The position numbers and the translations under genes are program-made. Below the pieces are notes generated by a model, which had not been told where the DNA came from, ran no database searches, and worked only from the letters and a program-made list of their open reading frames with translations. A stretch of DNA of 64,000 nucleotides from contig NZ_JAHCBF010000006.1 in assembly GCF_018398395.1 (NCBI RefSeq), positions 124,001 through 188,000 of the forward strand. Direction: 5' to 3'. Of the stretch, positions 37,026 through 46,521 are shown in pieces (the stretch's first letter is position 1; each line of letters opens with the position of its first letter). This stretch comes from Croceicoccus gelatinilyticus. GTDB taxonomy: Bacteria > Pseudomonadota > Alphaproteobacteria > Sphingomonadales > Sphingomonadaceae.

Positions 37026-37472
37026 TTAACCCGCGGCGGCTTGCCGCGCCCATGAAACGATAGCGCCGGTCGGCATCGCGCCCGACTGGCGCGCGATTTC
37101 TCGGCCTTTCGAAAACAGGATCATCGTCGGGATCGACCGGATACCATAACGGCCCGCGATCATCTGCTCGGCCTCGGTGTCGAGCTTGCCGAGCCGGATC
37201 TGCGGTTCAAGCTGCTGGGCCGCGGCGGCGAAGGCTGGCGCCATCTGGCGGCACGGGCCACACCACGAGGCCCAGAAATCCACCAGCAGCGGCAGATCGC
37301 CCTTGCCTGCATGGGCATCGAAATTGGCTGAGGTCAGCGTCAGCACCTCGCCCCGGAACAGCATCGACCCGCACTTGCCACACTTCGCCTCTGCCGCAGG
37401 TTTGGCATCGGGCACGCGGTTCAGCGTGTTGCACGAAGGGCAGGCGACGATCCTGCTGCCGGGCGTTGCCAT
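37026..37472 (-). CDS. trxC: Thioredoxin 2
   Basis: A 148-residue TrxC: two N-terminal CxxC pairs (CPSC 11-14 and CGKC 31-34) form the zinc ribbon that distinguishes it from TrxA, followed by the thioredoxin domain with WASWCGPC (active-site CGPC at 71-74) and the cis-Pro in RSIPT. A cytosolic disulfide reductase, often oxidative-stress-linked. AAGGAG precedes the ATG. The P4H-like gene is 20 bp upstream on the same strand, so both may share a transcript. Confidence 0.94.
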   Translation of the reverse strand: MATPGSRIVACPSCNTLNRVPDAKPAAEAKCGKCGSMLFRGEVLTLTSANFDAHAGKGDLPLLVDFWASWCGPCRQMAPAFAAAAQQLEPQIRLGKLDTEAEQMIAGRYGIRSIPTMILFSKGREIARQSGAMPTGAIVSWARQAAAG

Positions 37473-37492
37473 TGCGAAAGCTCCTTGTCGGC

Positions 37493-38167
37493 TCAGTACC
37501 AGGCGCGGGCGCGGTACCAGCGGGTAACGACGTACTTCACGCCTTTCACCACCGGCGTTCCGGCGTGCAGCGTTTCCATGTTCACTTTGCCGTCCGCGTT
37601 CGCGTTGCTCCACGCGATCAGCGTGCCCTGTTGCGGCGGAACGGCGATATTGGCCTTGGGAAAGTCGGTTGATCCGCCTTCCTCGACATCGTTGAGATAG
37701 ACCATCAGCGTCCACGCCCGCTGTCCGCCAAGCGCGACCTCGCCGGTCCAGTATGGCTGGCTGGTGTCGAACCAGTCGTGGTGCGCCTTGAACTGCTGGC
37801 CCACGGCATAACGCTGACCTTGCATCGTCTCACCCCAGTTTTCCGGCACGCCCATCAGATCGTCCATCCGCCGGTGCAGCATGCGCACGAACGGGTTGTA
37901 GGGATCGAGATCGCCCGAATAACTGGTCCGCGCCTGTTTGCCGTAATCGATCTCGAACACGGGAGATGGGCGGGCGGTTTCGTCGACCATCTTCATCAAC
38001 CGCTCACATTCTTCGGCCGAGAAAAAGTCGGGAATGCCAAACAGTTGCAGCTTGTCGTCGACGAGCACCTGTACGCTGTCGTCCGCTTTCAGCCGGGCCA
38101 GCACGGCCTGGTTCATGGTCGCGATTTCGCGCTGGTTCGCGGTATCGGTGCGTCCGGTTTTTGCCAT
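37493..38167 (-). CDS. Prolyl 4-hydroxylase-like 2-oxoglutarate/Fe(II) oxygenase
   Basis: A 224-residue oxygenase. The Fe site is H129-x-D131 in FKAHHDWFD and the distal His in ETLHAG, with the 2-oxoglutarate-binding Lys in HAGTPVVKGVKYV. GGQRAWTLMVYLNDVEEGGSTDFP and TRWYR are typical of the bacterial P4Hc family. No signal peptide, so a cytosolic protein or peptide substrate. It is next to trxC; a redox or translation-related role is only a guess. Confidence 0.88.
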   Translation of the reverse strand: MAKTGRTDTANQREIATMNQAVLARLKADDSVQVLVDDKLQLFGIPDFFSAEECERLMKMVDETARPSPVFEIDYGKQARTSYSGDLDPYNPFVRMLHRRMDDLMGVPENWGETMQGQRYAVGQQFKAHHDWFDTSQPYWTGEVALGGQRAWTLMVYLNDVEEGGSTDFPKANIAVPPQQGTLIAWSNANADGKVNMETLHAGTPVVKGVKYVVTRWYRARAWY

Positions 38168-38253
38168 TTGATTGCTTCGATTTTCTGGAACGGTATCAAT
38201 AGTGCATGAGTAGTCCGTCTCGGACTTCGTCACGAAAGGCTAAGCACAGCGTC

Positions 38254-38811
38254 ATGGCAACAATCAACACCCCGCAGGCCCGCTATTCAATGGGCGCCAT
38301 CATCCTGCACTGGCTGATCGCGATTGCAATCATCGTGAACTGGCGTCTGGCTGAAACGGCAGAGCATCTGGAGGGCGCGGCAGCCGCGGCCTACATGAAC
38401 CCGCACAAGGCGCTGGGCATAACCGTCCTGCTGCTAACCGTGATCCGTATCGCGTGGCGCCTGATGAATCCGCCGCCGCCGATGGACCCGAACTATGCCA
38501 CGTGGGAACGCATGCTGGCCAAAGTGGTGCACGCGATCTTCTACATCCTGCTGATTTCGATCCCGCTGCTGGGCTGGATCGCCAGTTCGTCCTTTGGGCG
38601 CGGCGTCGACATGTTCGGCATTTTCGAACTCTTCGCCCTTCCGGTCGCGAACGATCCCGACGCGGGCAAATGGGTGATCGGCATTCACAAGGCGCTCTGG
38701 ACGCCGATGATGGTGCTTATCATCCTGCACATCCTAGGCGCTCTGAAGCATCACGTCATCGACAAGAACGGCGAACTGGGCCGCATGATTCCCGGCCTGG
38801 GCAAGCGCTGA
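38254..38811 (+). CDS. Cytochrome b561 family protein
   Basis: A 185-residue, four-helix inner-membrane protein. Likely heme b ligands are His in ILHWLIAIAI, NPHKALGI, VVHAIFYILL and GIHKALW/LHILGALKHH. The bacterial CybB-like form passes electrons, for example from quinol to superoxide or periplasmic acceptors. Start ATG 38254 was chosen because the longer frame lacks family residues. A bidirectional terminator follows. Confidence 0.9.
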   Translation: MATINTPQARYSMGAIILHWLIAIAIIVNWRLAETAEHLEGAAAAAYMNPHKALGITVLLLTVIRIAWRLMNPPPPMDPNYATWERMLAKVVHAIFYILLISIPLLGWIASSSFGRGVDMFGIFELFALPVANDPDAGKWVIGIHKALWTPMMVLIILHILGALKHHVIDKNGELGRMIPGLGKR

Positions 38812-38818
38812 TACGAAA

Positions 38819-38853
38819 ACGGCCCCCCGAGCAATGCTCGAGGGGCCGTCCTT
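38819..38853. terminator. Bidirectional terminator between b561 and RcnB-like genes
   Basis: A long hairpin ACGGCCCC / GGGGCCGT with inner CGAGCA / TGCTCG; CCTT after it and AAAA before it. Confidence 0.85.
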
Positions 38854-38878
38854 CCGGCTAAGGTCTGCGACCCTGACC

Positions 38879-39868
38879 TTACCAGAAGAAGTCGTAGATC
38901 ACGTCGACCACTTCGCCGCTGTACATGTTCACCAGCAGCACGTCGTCGTAGTAGCGGACCCAGCGATAGGGGCCGTAGACTTCGGGCAGGCGATAGCGCC
39001 ACGGATCATCGATCCAGTACCGCGAACTGTAGAACAGCGACCCGATCGTGAAGCCGATCGTCAGGCGGCGATAGCGGTAGTCGCGATAGGGCGAGTAATA
39101 CCGGCCAACCCGATAGAGGCTGCGATTGTGGCTGCGATAGCGGTGCCAGTCGTAGCGGTTGTTGTTGCGCCAGCGGCGGTCCCAGTTGCGATGGTTCCGG
39201 TCCGAATAGCGGTCGCGGCTGCGGTAGTCGCGATCACGATCGCGATAATTCCGGTCACGATCACGGTAGTTCCGGTCGCGGTAGTTGCGGTCACGGTCCC
39301 GATAACGGTCGCTGGTTTCGGCCGAACGGGTGCGATCGCGCCAGTTGTTGTCGCGGTCGCGATTCCGGTCGCGGCTGGTGTAGTCGCGGTTGCGATCACG
39401 ATCGGCGTAGGAACGGTTGCGGTCGCTGCCACGTGCACGTTCGTTCTGCTCGCGCTCGGCCTGACGAATACGATCGCGGTGCGCGTCGCCCCGATTGGGC
39501 GTGGGGTTCGAACGGATCTTTGCCGTTTCGCTGCGCCGCTCAGACTGGTTCCACTGACGGCCTGAACGTTCTTCCGAACGGCTCGACTGCCTGGTGCTGC
39601 TGGCGCGGCGGTTGTTTTCGGCACGGGTGTCGCGCGTTTCCTGACGCCCCGTCGAACGCAGGCGCTGGTTCTCACGGTTTCCCGATCGTTCGGTGCGGTT
39701 GCGCACGCGGCGGTCTTCGCGATCGCGAAGATTCGCGCTCATGTCGACGCCAGCGGATGCCCCGGTGCGCGGGGCGATATCAGCTGCCTGCGCGATCGGT
39801 GCACCGGCCAGCATGGTGGTGGCAAGGATCGCTCCCGTCACCGCATTGAAGGCTTTGGCCCTGGTCAT
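38879..39868 (-). CDS. RcnB-family periplasmic protein with Arg/Asp-rich repeat region
   Basis: A 329-residue exported protein: signal peptide about 1-29 (TGAILATTMLAGAPIAQA), then a very polar middle of some 180 residues dominated by Arg, Asp, Asn and Tyr, with YRDRDRN repeats. The C-terminal domain (YSPYRDYRYRRLTIGFTIGSLFY, YRLPEVYGPYRWVRYYDDVLLVNMYSGEVVDVIYDFFW) is the RcnB domain. RcnB affects nickel/cobalt balance in E. coli, but sphingomonad members are longer and unstudied. GGAG precedes ATG 39868. Confidence 0.85.
   Translation of the reverse strand: MTRAKAFNAVTGAILATTMLAGAPIAQAADIAPRTGASAGVDMSANLRDREDRRVRNRTERSGNRENQRLRSTGRQETRDTRAENNRRASSTRQSSRSEERSGRQWNQSERRSETAKIRSNPTPNRGDAHRDRIRQAEREQNERARGSDRNRSYADRDRNRDYTSRDRNRDRDNNWRDRTRSAETSDRYRDRDRNYRDRNYRDRDRNYRDRDRDYRSRDRYSDRNHRNWDRRWRNNNRYDWHRYRSHNRSLYRVGRYYSPYRDYRYRRLTIGFTIGSLFYSSRYWIDDPWRYRLPEVYGPYRWVRYYDDVLLVNMYSGEVVDVIYDFFW
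39195..39425. repeat. Imperfect tandem repeat encoding (Y)RDRDRN units
   Basis: Variants of CGGTCACGATCACGGTAGTTC recur with a period of about 18-21 bp within the RcnB-like gene, coding charge-alternating Arg-Asp blocks. Confidence 0.7.
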
Positions 39869-40015
39869 TGATACTCTCCACATGGATCGGCGCTAGGCGC
39901 ACGTCTCGGTCGCTGGAGATGTATCTATACGTGTCCGTCTGTCGCGGTCCTGAACCGGCTTGCAGACCGCCGTTCATGTTATCGCATGGTTACATGAACG
40001 GCGGTGCTGGCGTTA

Positions 40016-41689
<1,674 letters not shown>

Positions 41690-41874
41690 CTGTCGTCCTC
41701 TTTGGGCGAAATCTGAAACTGAAGGGATTTGCCCGCGCAGATAGGCGTAATGGCGCCTTCGGGCAAGGGGCGAGGAGGCGGTGACGCCATGCCGGAATGC
41801 GATTGCGAATGGTGGCTGCAAGGCGCAGGATCGAAGGCGTTTCCGGGTCGCGCCGAACGAACGGGAGTAAGGCG

Positions 41875-42192
41875 GTGAAGGGAAGAGTCCTGATAACGGG
41901 ATTGCTGCTCGCGATGCTGGCGGCCTGCGCCACGACCGGGCAGGATATCGGTCGGACCTACGATTGCGGGGAAGGGCTCATCCTGAAAGTGACGCTCACC
42001 GGTTCGAGCGCCATCGTGCATGCCGGATCGTCACCTTCGGTTACGCTGCGCCCGGTCCATTCTACGACGGTTTCAGTCTATGAGAGCAAGGCCGGTCACC
42101 GCCTGTCTATGACGGACGGTATGGCGACGTGGCAGGCGCCAAAGCTGGAAGGTGCGCGCCATTGCCGGATTATGGGTGGGCACCATCATTAG
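41875..42192 (+). CDS. Small lipoprotein, MliC-like
   Basis: A 105-residue protein begins VKGRVLITGLLLAMLAAC, a signal peptide with lipobox Cys18, and then resembles the MliC (C-type lysozyme inhibitor) domain: YDCGEGLILKVTL, VTLRPV, GHRLSMTDGMATWQAP and a closing ARHCR, whose Cys could pair with that in YDC. The MliC match is by pattern only. Start is GTG 41875, eight bases after GGGAG. Confidence 0.65.
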   Translation: MKGRVLITGLLLAMLAACATTGQDIGRTYDCGEGLILKVTLTGSSAIVHAGSSPSVTLRPVHSTTVSVYESKAGHRLSMTDGMATWQAPKLEGARHCRIMGGHHH

Positions 42193-42266
42193 AACGAAGG
42201 TGGGCTCTAGAACGAAAACGGGCGGACGACACGCATCGCCCGCCCGTCAACGCAAATTGGGTTGAA

Positions 42267-42836
42267 TCAGCCCGATACGAAGACGCCGCACGCAATACGC
42301 GCACCGGCGTTGCCCGAAGGCTGGCTTTCCTTGTCGTCGGCATCTGCATGGACGACGAAGGCCGAACCGTCGGTGTCGAACAGGCCTGCCCAAGTGCCGG
42401 AAGAGGTGTTCGACAGCGTTCCGGTACCATCGTCGGCGATTTCCAGATTGCCGATGTCACCCGCATGCGGGTTCGGCGGCGAGCTGTTGGGACCGTGGTT
42501 GGTGTTGTCGGGATTCCAGTGACCGCCCGCGCTGGTGAAGTCGGTGGCCGAGCAGTCACCCGTTTCGTGGATATGCGCCCCGTGCATTCCGGCCGGCATG
42601 TCCATTGCGGAAACTTCGACCATCAGTGCGCCGTCTTCGCCGGTGACCGTGACGTTGCCGACGACATTGCCCTCGGTGTCCTTCAGTTCTGCCATCGCGG
42701 TCTGCGCTTCTGCGGTTTCGGCAGGCTCTGCCGCCATGGTCGCTTCGCCTGCAGGCTCACCCGAATCGCCACAGGCGGCGAGGGCGAACGGCGCGGCTAG
42801 CGCGAGGATCGAGACTTTGGCTTGGAAAGCTTTCAC
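42267..42836 (-). CDS. sodC: Superoxide dismutase [Cu-Zn], lipoprotein
   Basis: A 189-residue periplasmic Cu,Zn-SOD with a lipobox signal (MKAFQAKVSILALAAPFALAAC). Copper/zinc ligands appear in HGAHIHETGDC, GGHWNPDNTNHG, PHAGDIGN and FVVHADADD; the disulfide pair is Cys in GDC and IACGVFVSG. A low-complexity Ala/Glu linker separates the anchor from the domain. It disposes of periplasmic superoxide. Confidence 0.94.
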   Translation of the reverse strand: MKAFQAKVSILALAAPFALAACGDSGEPAGEATMAAEPAETAEAQTAMAELKDTEGNVVGNVTVTGEDGALMVEVSAMDMPAGMHGAHIHETGDCSATDFTSAGGHWNPDNTNHGPNSSPPNPHAGDIGNLEIADDGTGTLSNTSSGTWAGLFDTDGSAFVVHADADDKESQPSGNAGARIACGVFVSG

Positions 42837-42925
42837 GTTTCACTCCTTGAATATCGCGAGGGCCCGCACACAGCGCGCGCCTCCCGGGTTTAGCGATTGG
42901 CTGGCAAAGATGTTCCAGAACATGT

Positions 42926-43975
42926 TCAGGAAAGCGGAAGGGTTGTTGCACGATCGACCAGTTCGGGCGCCATGACCAGCGGTTCGACCTCGCGACCGTC
43001 GATCGCCTCGCGCAGTTTGGCGACCATCGCCTTTGCGCCGCCTTCGATATCCTGGCGCATGGAGGTCAGCGCCGGCGATGTTTGCGAAGCCAGCGGGAGA
43101 TCGTCGAAGCCGATGATCTGAACGTCTCCTGGTACGGAGCGGCCCATTTCGGTCAGGATACGCATCGCGGTTACGGCAATCAGATCGGATGCCGTCACGA
43201 TGCCGTCGATCTCGTCCGCGTGAGCGGCGAGATGTTCGCGCAATTCGTCTTCCATCAACTGGTCGGACATGTGGCAAGGCAGGTGAAGCAGGCTCGCCCC
43301 CGCTTCATTCGCGGCTTGCTCCACACCGCTCAGGCGGTCCGCGATCTCGATGCCGGTGCGATAGCCGAAGAACGCAAGCTTGCGCGCGCCGGCAGCGATC
43401 AACCGCCTCGCCGCGATCGCGCCGCCTTCGATGTTGTCGGTGCCGATACTGCACTGGTTCTGGCCGGGGCGATGTGCCCCCCAGATCACCATCTTGTAAT
43501 AGGATTTCGCCACCTGCTCGATCGTGTCGAACTGGTCGGATTGACCGATCACGATGACGCCGTCGACCATGCCGGACCAGCAGATGCGATCCAGCCAGTC
43601 CGGCGTTTCGGACGGGATCGCACGGCTGAGCAACAGATCGTAACCGCACTCCGTCAGTTCATCGGCAAGGTGGCCGATCAGCTTCATGAAGAACGGGTCG
43701 GAGATGTGCTGCTTCAGTTCGTGGCCGAGCGGGATGACCACGCCGATGATGCCGGTGCGCTGGGTGCGCAGCTTGCTCGCCATCTGGTTCGGGCGAAAGC
43801 CGTGTTCGCGCGCCAGCGCCTGAATTTGTTCGCGTGTCTTGGTCTTGACCAGTTCCGACCCTGCCAGCGCCCGCGAAACAGTGCCGGTCGACACGCCTGC
43901 CAGCTTCGCAAGGTCCGCAAGGGTGCGAATTTTAACCGATTCTTTTTTGCCCGAAGGGGTGTCCGGCCTCTCCAT
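42926..43975 (-). CDS. LacI-family transcriptional regulator
   Basis: A 349-residue repressor: N-terminal helix-turn-helix and hinge (TLADLAKLAGVSTGTVSRALAGSELVKTKTREQIQALAREHGF) followed by a periplasmic-binding-protein-like domain. It is divergent from the ROK fructokinase. The intergenic region has CAATCGATTG, and two further CAAwCGwTTG sites precede the GH68 and TonB receptor genes, so it is the natural candidate regulator of a sucrose/fructan regulon. The effector is not known. Confidence 0.92.
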   Translation of the reverse strand: MERPDTPSGKKESVKIRTLADLAKLAGVSTGTVSRALAGSELVKTKTREQIQALAREHGFRPNQMASKLRTQRTGIIGVVIPLGHELKQHISDPFFMKLIGHLADELTECGYDLLLSRAIPSETPDWLDRICWSGMVDGVIVIGQSDQFDTIEQVAKSYYKMVIWGAHRPGQNQCSIGTDNIEGGAIAARRLIAAGARKLAFFGYRTGIEIADRLSGVEQAANEAGASLLHLPCHMSDQLMEDELREHLAAHADEIDGIVTASDLIAVTAMRILTEMGRSVPGDVQIIGFDDLPLASQTSPALTSMRQDIEGGAKAMVAKLREAIDGREVEPLVMAPELVDRATTLPLS

Positions 43976-44362
43976 CGGGGCACCTTAGATTGCCTTTGGC
44001 CAAGTGCGCAAACCCTTGTTTCGGGTGCGCGGTTCGAGATTGTACCAAAGGTCGAATTGACACCCTGTACAATCGATTGCAGTCTTGTTCCACAAGCGGA
44101 CCGGCGCGGACACCGGGAGAGGGCGACAAGGCGAATGGACTGCCGCCTCGCAAAACCCTCTCCCGCGACGCAACCTCTCCCCCCTCGGCCGGTCCCTTCG
44201 CATGGCGCTTCGACCCGACTGGTTCGGACAGGGCGCGTGGGGGTGGTTCCGGCTCCCTCGACAGGGCCACCCCCCAACCATCCCGATCATCGGTTCTTTG
44301 CCATGCACCGCGAAAACGCTACGCGCTGTTTGGCACGATAAAGACAAGGACTGCGCCGCTTC
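43976..44362. other. Divergent intergenic region lacI / fructokinase
   Basis: The 387-bp region holds the palindrome CAATCGATTG and, overlapping, ATTGTAC (44039-44045) with GTACAAT (44067-44073) as a wider inverted pair. TTGACA at 44057-44062 could be a -35 element. No small gene is supported. Confidence 0.5.
44070..44079. promoter_or_regulatory. Candidate LacI-family operator CAATCGATTG
   Basis: A perfect 10-bp palindrome with central CG, 95 bp upstream of the lacI start and upstream of fructokinase; the third CAAwCGwTTG site. Confidence 0.55.
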
Positions 44363-45265
44363 ATGGACAGCGAAACGCCGGTTGCCGGGATTGAACTGGG
44401 CGGAACGAAAGCCATCGCCGTGCGCGGCAGGGGCATGACCGTCACCGAGATGCGGTCGTTTCCGACCACGACGCCTGATGAAACGCTTGGCGCTGTTCTC
44501 GACGTTCTTGCAGAATGGAATGCGCAGGAAGCGCTAGCCGCCATCGGGATCGCCAGTTTCGGGCCGATCCGAGTTGCGCGCGATGCGGCGGATTTCGGGT
44601 CCATTCTGGCTACACCCAAGGCAGGGTGGGCGAATACCCCGATCCACGCGCCGGTCGCCGCCCGCTTCGACTGTCCGATCGGTTTCGACACCGACGTAAA
44701 TGCCGCGGCGCTGGCCGAACACGCGATCGGGGCGGCGCAAGGGTGTTCGAATACGATCTACATCACCATCGGAACGGGCCTGGGCGCAGGGATCTTGCTG
44801 GATGGTGTGCCGGTCCATGGTCTATTGCATCCAGAGGCCGGCCATGTCCGAACGCGCCGTGCAGTCGGCGACGGTTTCGAAGGCGTGTGCCCGTTTCATG
44901 GAGACTGTGCCGAGGGGCTGTTGAGCGGGCCGGCACTTCTGGCCCGCCTTCCCAAGCATCCCGGAGAGCTTGAGCCCGACGATCCGGCTTGGGGGCCGGT
45001 GGGACGGGACCTTGCCGAACTGCTCGCCCAGCTGATCCTGACCTTCTCGCCGCAGCGGATCGTTATCGGTGGCGGCGTCACCAATCGTCAGCCGCACCTG
45101 CTCGACAAGGCGCGAAGCCATATTCCCGAAATACTCGCAGGCTACCTGACCGACATAGACGCGGTGCGGCTTGCCGACATGATCCGCCCGCCGAAACTCG
45201 GCGATGAAGCGGGACCGGCTGGCGCATTGGCGCTGGCTTTGGCGGCAGTTGCCGAAAATCGTTGA
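44363..45265 (+). CDS. ROK-family fructokinase
   Basis: A 300-residue sugar kinase: GIELGGTKAIA phosphate-binding loop at 9-19, DTDVNAAALAE with catalytic Asp, TIGTGLGAGI, HPEAGHVRTRR, and the zinc motif VCPFHGDCAEGL typical of ROK fructokinases (ScrK/Mak type). It would phosphorylate fructose released by sucrose or fructan cleavage in the cytosol. Divergent from the LacI regulator, with which it is probably coregulated. Confidence 0.9.
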   Translation: MDSETPVAGIELGGTKAIAVRGRGMTVTEMRSFPTTTPDETLGAVLDVLAEWNAQEALAAIGIASFGPIRVARDAADFGSILATPKAGWANTPIHAPVAARFDCPIGFDTDVNAAALAEHAIGAAQGCSNTIYITIGTGLGAGILLDGVPVHGLLHPEAGHVRTRRAVGDGFEGVCPFHGDCAEGLLSGPALLARLPKHPGELEPDDPAWGPVGRDLAELLAQLILTFSPQRIVIGGGVTNRQPHLLDKARSHIPEILAGYLTDIDAVRLADMIRPPKLGDEAGPAGALALALAAVAENR

Positions 45266-45324
45266 TCGCCTCGCGTCAATCTGGAAGGCGACTGGCTTCG
45301 GATTGACGGGGGAATCGGACTTCC

Positions 45325-46398
45325 ATGGCATCGACTGCATCCACGCCCATTGACGCTCGCGAGGCAGGCCTCGGCCTGTTCGAGAAATGGCTTTCGCTTT
45401 GGGTAGCGGCCGCGATCCTTGCCGGGATCGTGCTGGGCAACGTCCTGCCGGGCGCTTTCGCCGCGCTGGCGGGGATCGAATATGCCTCGGTCAATCTGGT
45501 CGTCGCGGTGCTGATCTGGGCAATGATCTTCCCGATGATGGTCGCGGTCGATTTCGGGGCGGTGCGCCGGGTCGGTGACAAGCCCAAGGGGCTGATCATC
45601 ACGCTGGTCGTGAACTGGCTGATCAAGCCCTTCACGATGGCCGCGCTTGCCGTCCTGTTCTTCGAGGTGTTCTTCGCCGACCTGATCGCGCCTGCCGACG
45701 CGCAGCAGTATATCGCGGGCCTCATCCTGCTGGGCGCTGCGCCTTGCACCGCGATGGTTTTCGTTTGGTCGCAGCTCACCCGCGGCGATCCGGCCTATAC
45801 GCTGGTGCAGGTGGCGGCGAACGACCTCATTATGATCGTCGCCTTCGCGCCCATCGTGGCACTGTTGCTGGGCGTAACCGACATCGCGGTGCCGTGGGAA
45901 ACGCTGCTGCTCTCGGTCCTGCTCTATGTCCTCGTGCCGCTGGCGGCGGGCGCATTCGTGCGTTCGCGCCTCCTGGTGAAAAGCGGCGGGGACGAGGCGG
46001 CAGTGTCGCGCTTTACGCATGCATTGAAGCCGCTCTCCATCGTGGGACTGCTGCTGACGGTCCTGCTGCTGTTTGGTTTTCAGGCAGGTACGATCGTCGG
46101 CAATCCGTTGCTCATCGCGCTGATTGCCGCGCCGATCGTGGTGCAAAGCTACGGCATCTTCGCCATCGCCTATGCCGCTGCGCGGGTCTGGCGCGTGCCC
46201 CATGCCATTGCTGCCCCTTGCGCGCTGATCGGCACGTCCAACTTTTTTGAACTGGCGGTCGCAGTGGCCATAGGGCTTTTCGGCTTGGGCAGCGGAGCGG
46301 CGCTCGCCACTGTGGTCGGCGTACTGGTCGAAGTGCCGGTCATGCTCTCGCTCGTCGCCATCGCCAACCGGACGCGGGGCAGCTTTCCCGCCGCCTGA
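45325..46398 (+). CDS. acr3: ACR3-family arsenite efflux transporter
   Basis: A 357-residue membrane carrier with ten helices. [22 protein letters not shown] at the start and [34 protein letters not shown], containing the essential Cys, are Acr3 signatures, as is [18 protein letters not shown]. It exports arsenite. No arsC or arsenic-type arsR is adjacent; the ArsR at 50411 belongs to the sulfide locus. GGGGGAA precedes the ATG. Confidence 0.93.
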   Translation: MASTASTPIDAREAGLGLFEKWLSLWVAAAILAGIVLGNVLPGAFAALAGIEYASVNLVVAVLIWAMIFPMMVAVDFGAVRRVGDKPKGLIITLVVNWLIKPFTMAALAVLFFEVFFADLIAPADAQQYIAGLILLGAAPCTAMVFVWSQLTRGDPAYTLVQVAANDLIMIVAFAPIVALLLGVTDIAVPWETLLLSVLLYVLVPLAAGAFVRSRLLVKSGGDEAAVSRFTHALKPLSIVGLLLTVLLLFGFQAGTIVGNPLLIALIAAPIVVQSYGIFAIAYAAARVWRVPHAIAAPCALIGTSNFFELAVAVAIGLFGLGSGAALATVVGVLVEVPVMLSLVAIANRTRGSFPAA

Positions 46399-46521
46399 TC
46401 GCGGGCGCGTTTCGTCGCAAGCCGTAGCGTCTACGCACAATTTTAACGCGCGCGGCCCTAGCGCGGCCAAGCCGCGGTCGACTAGCGTTGCGGCCATCGC
46501 GAGAGCGCGAGGGGGAAACGA

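Noticed and set aside
43082-44341. 419-codon plus-strand frame opposite lacI running into the intergenic region
   Set aside because: Antisense to the LacI regulator; the intergenic part has no ribosome site and is Pro/Arg/Ser-rich.
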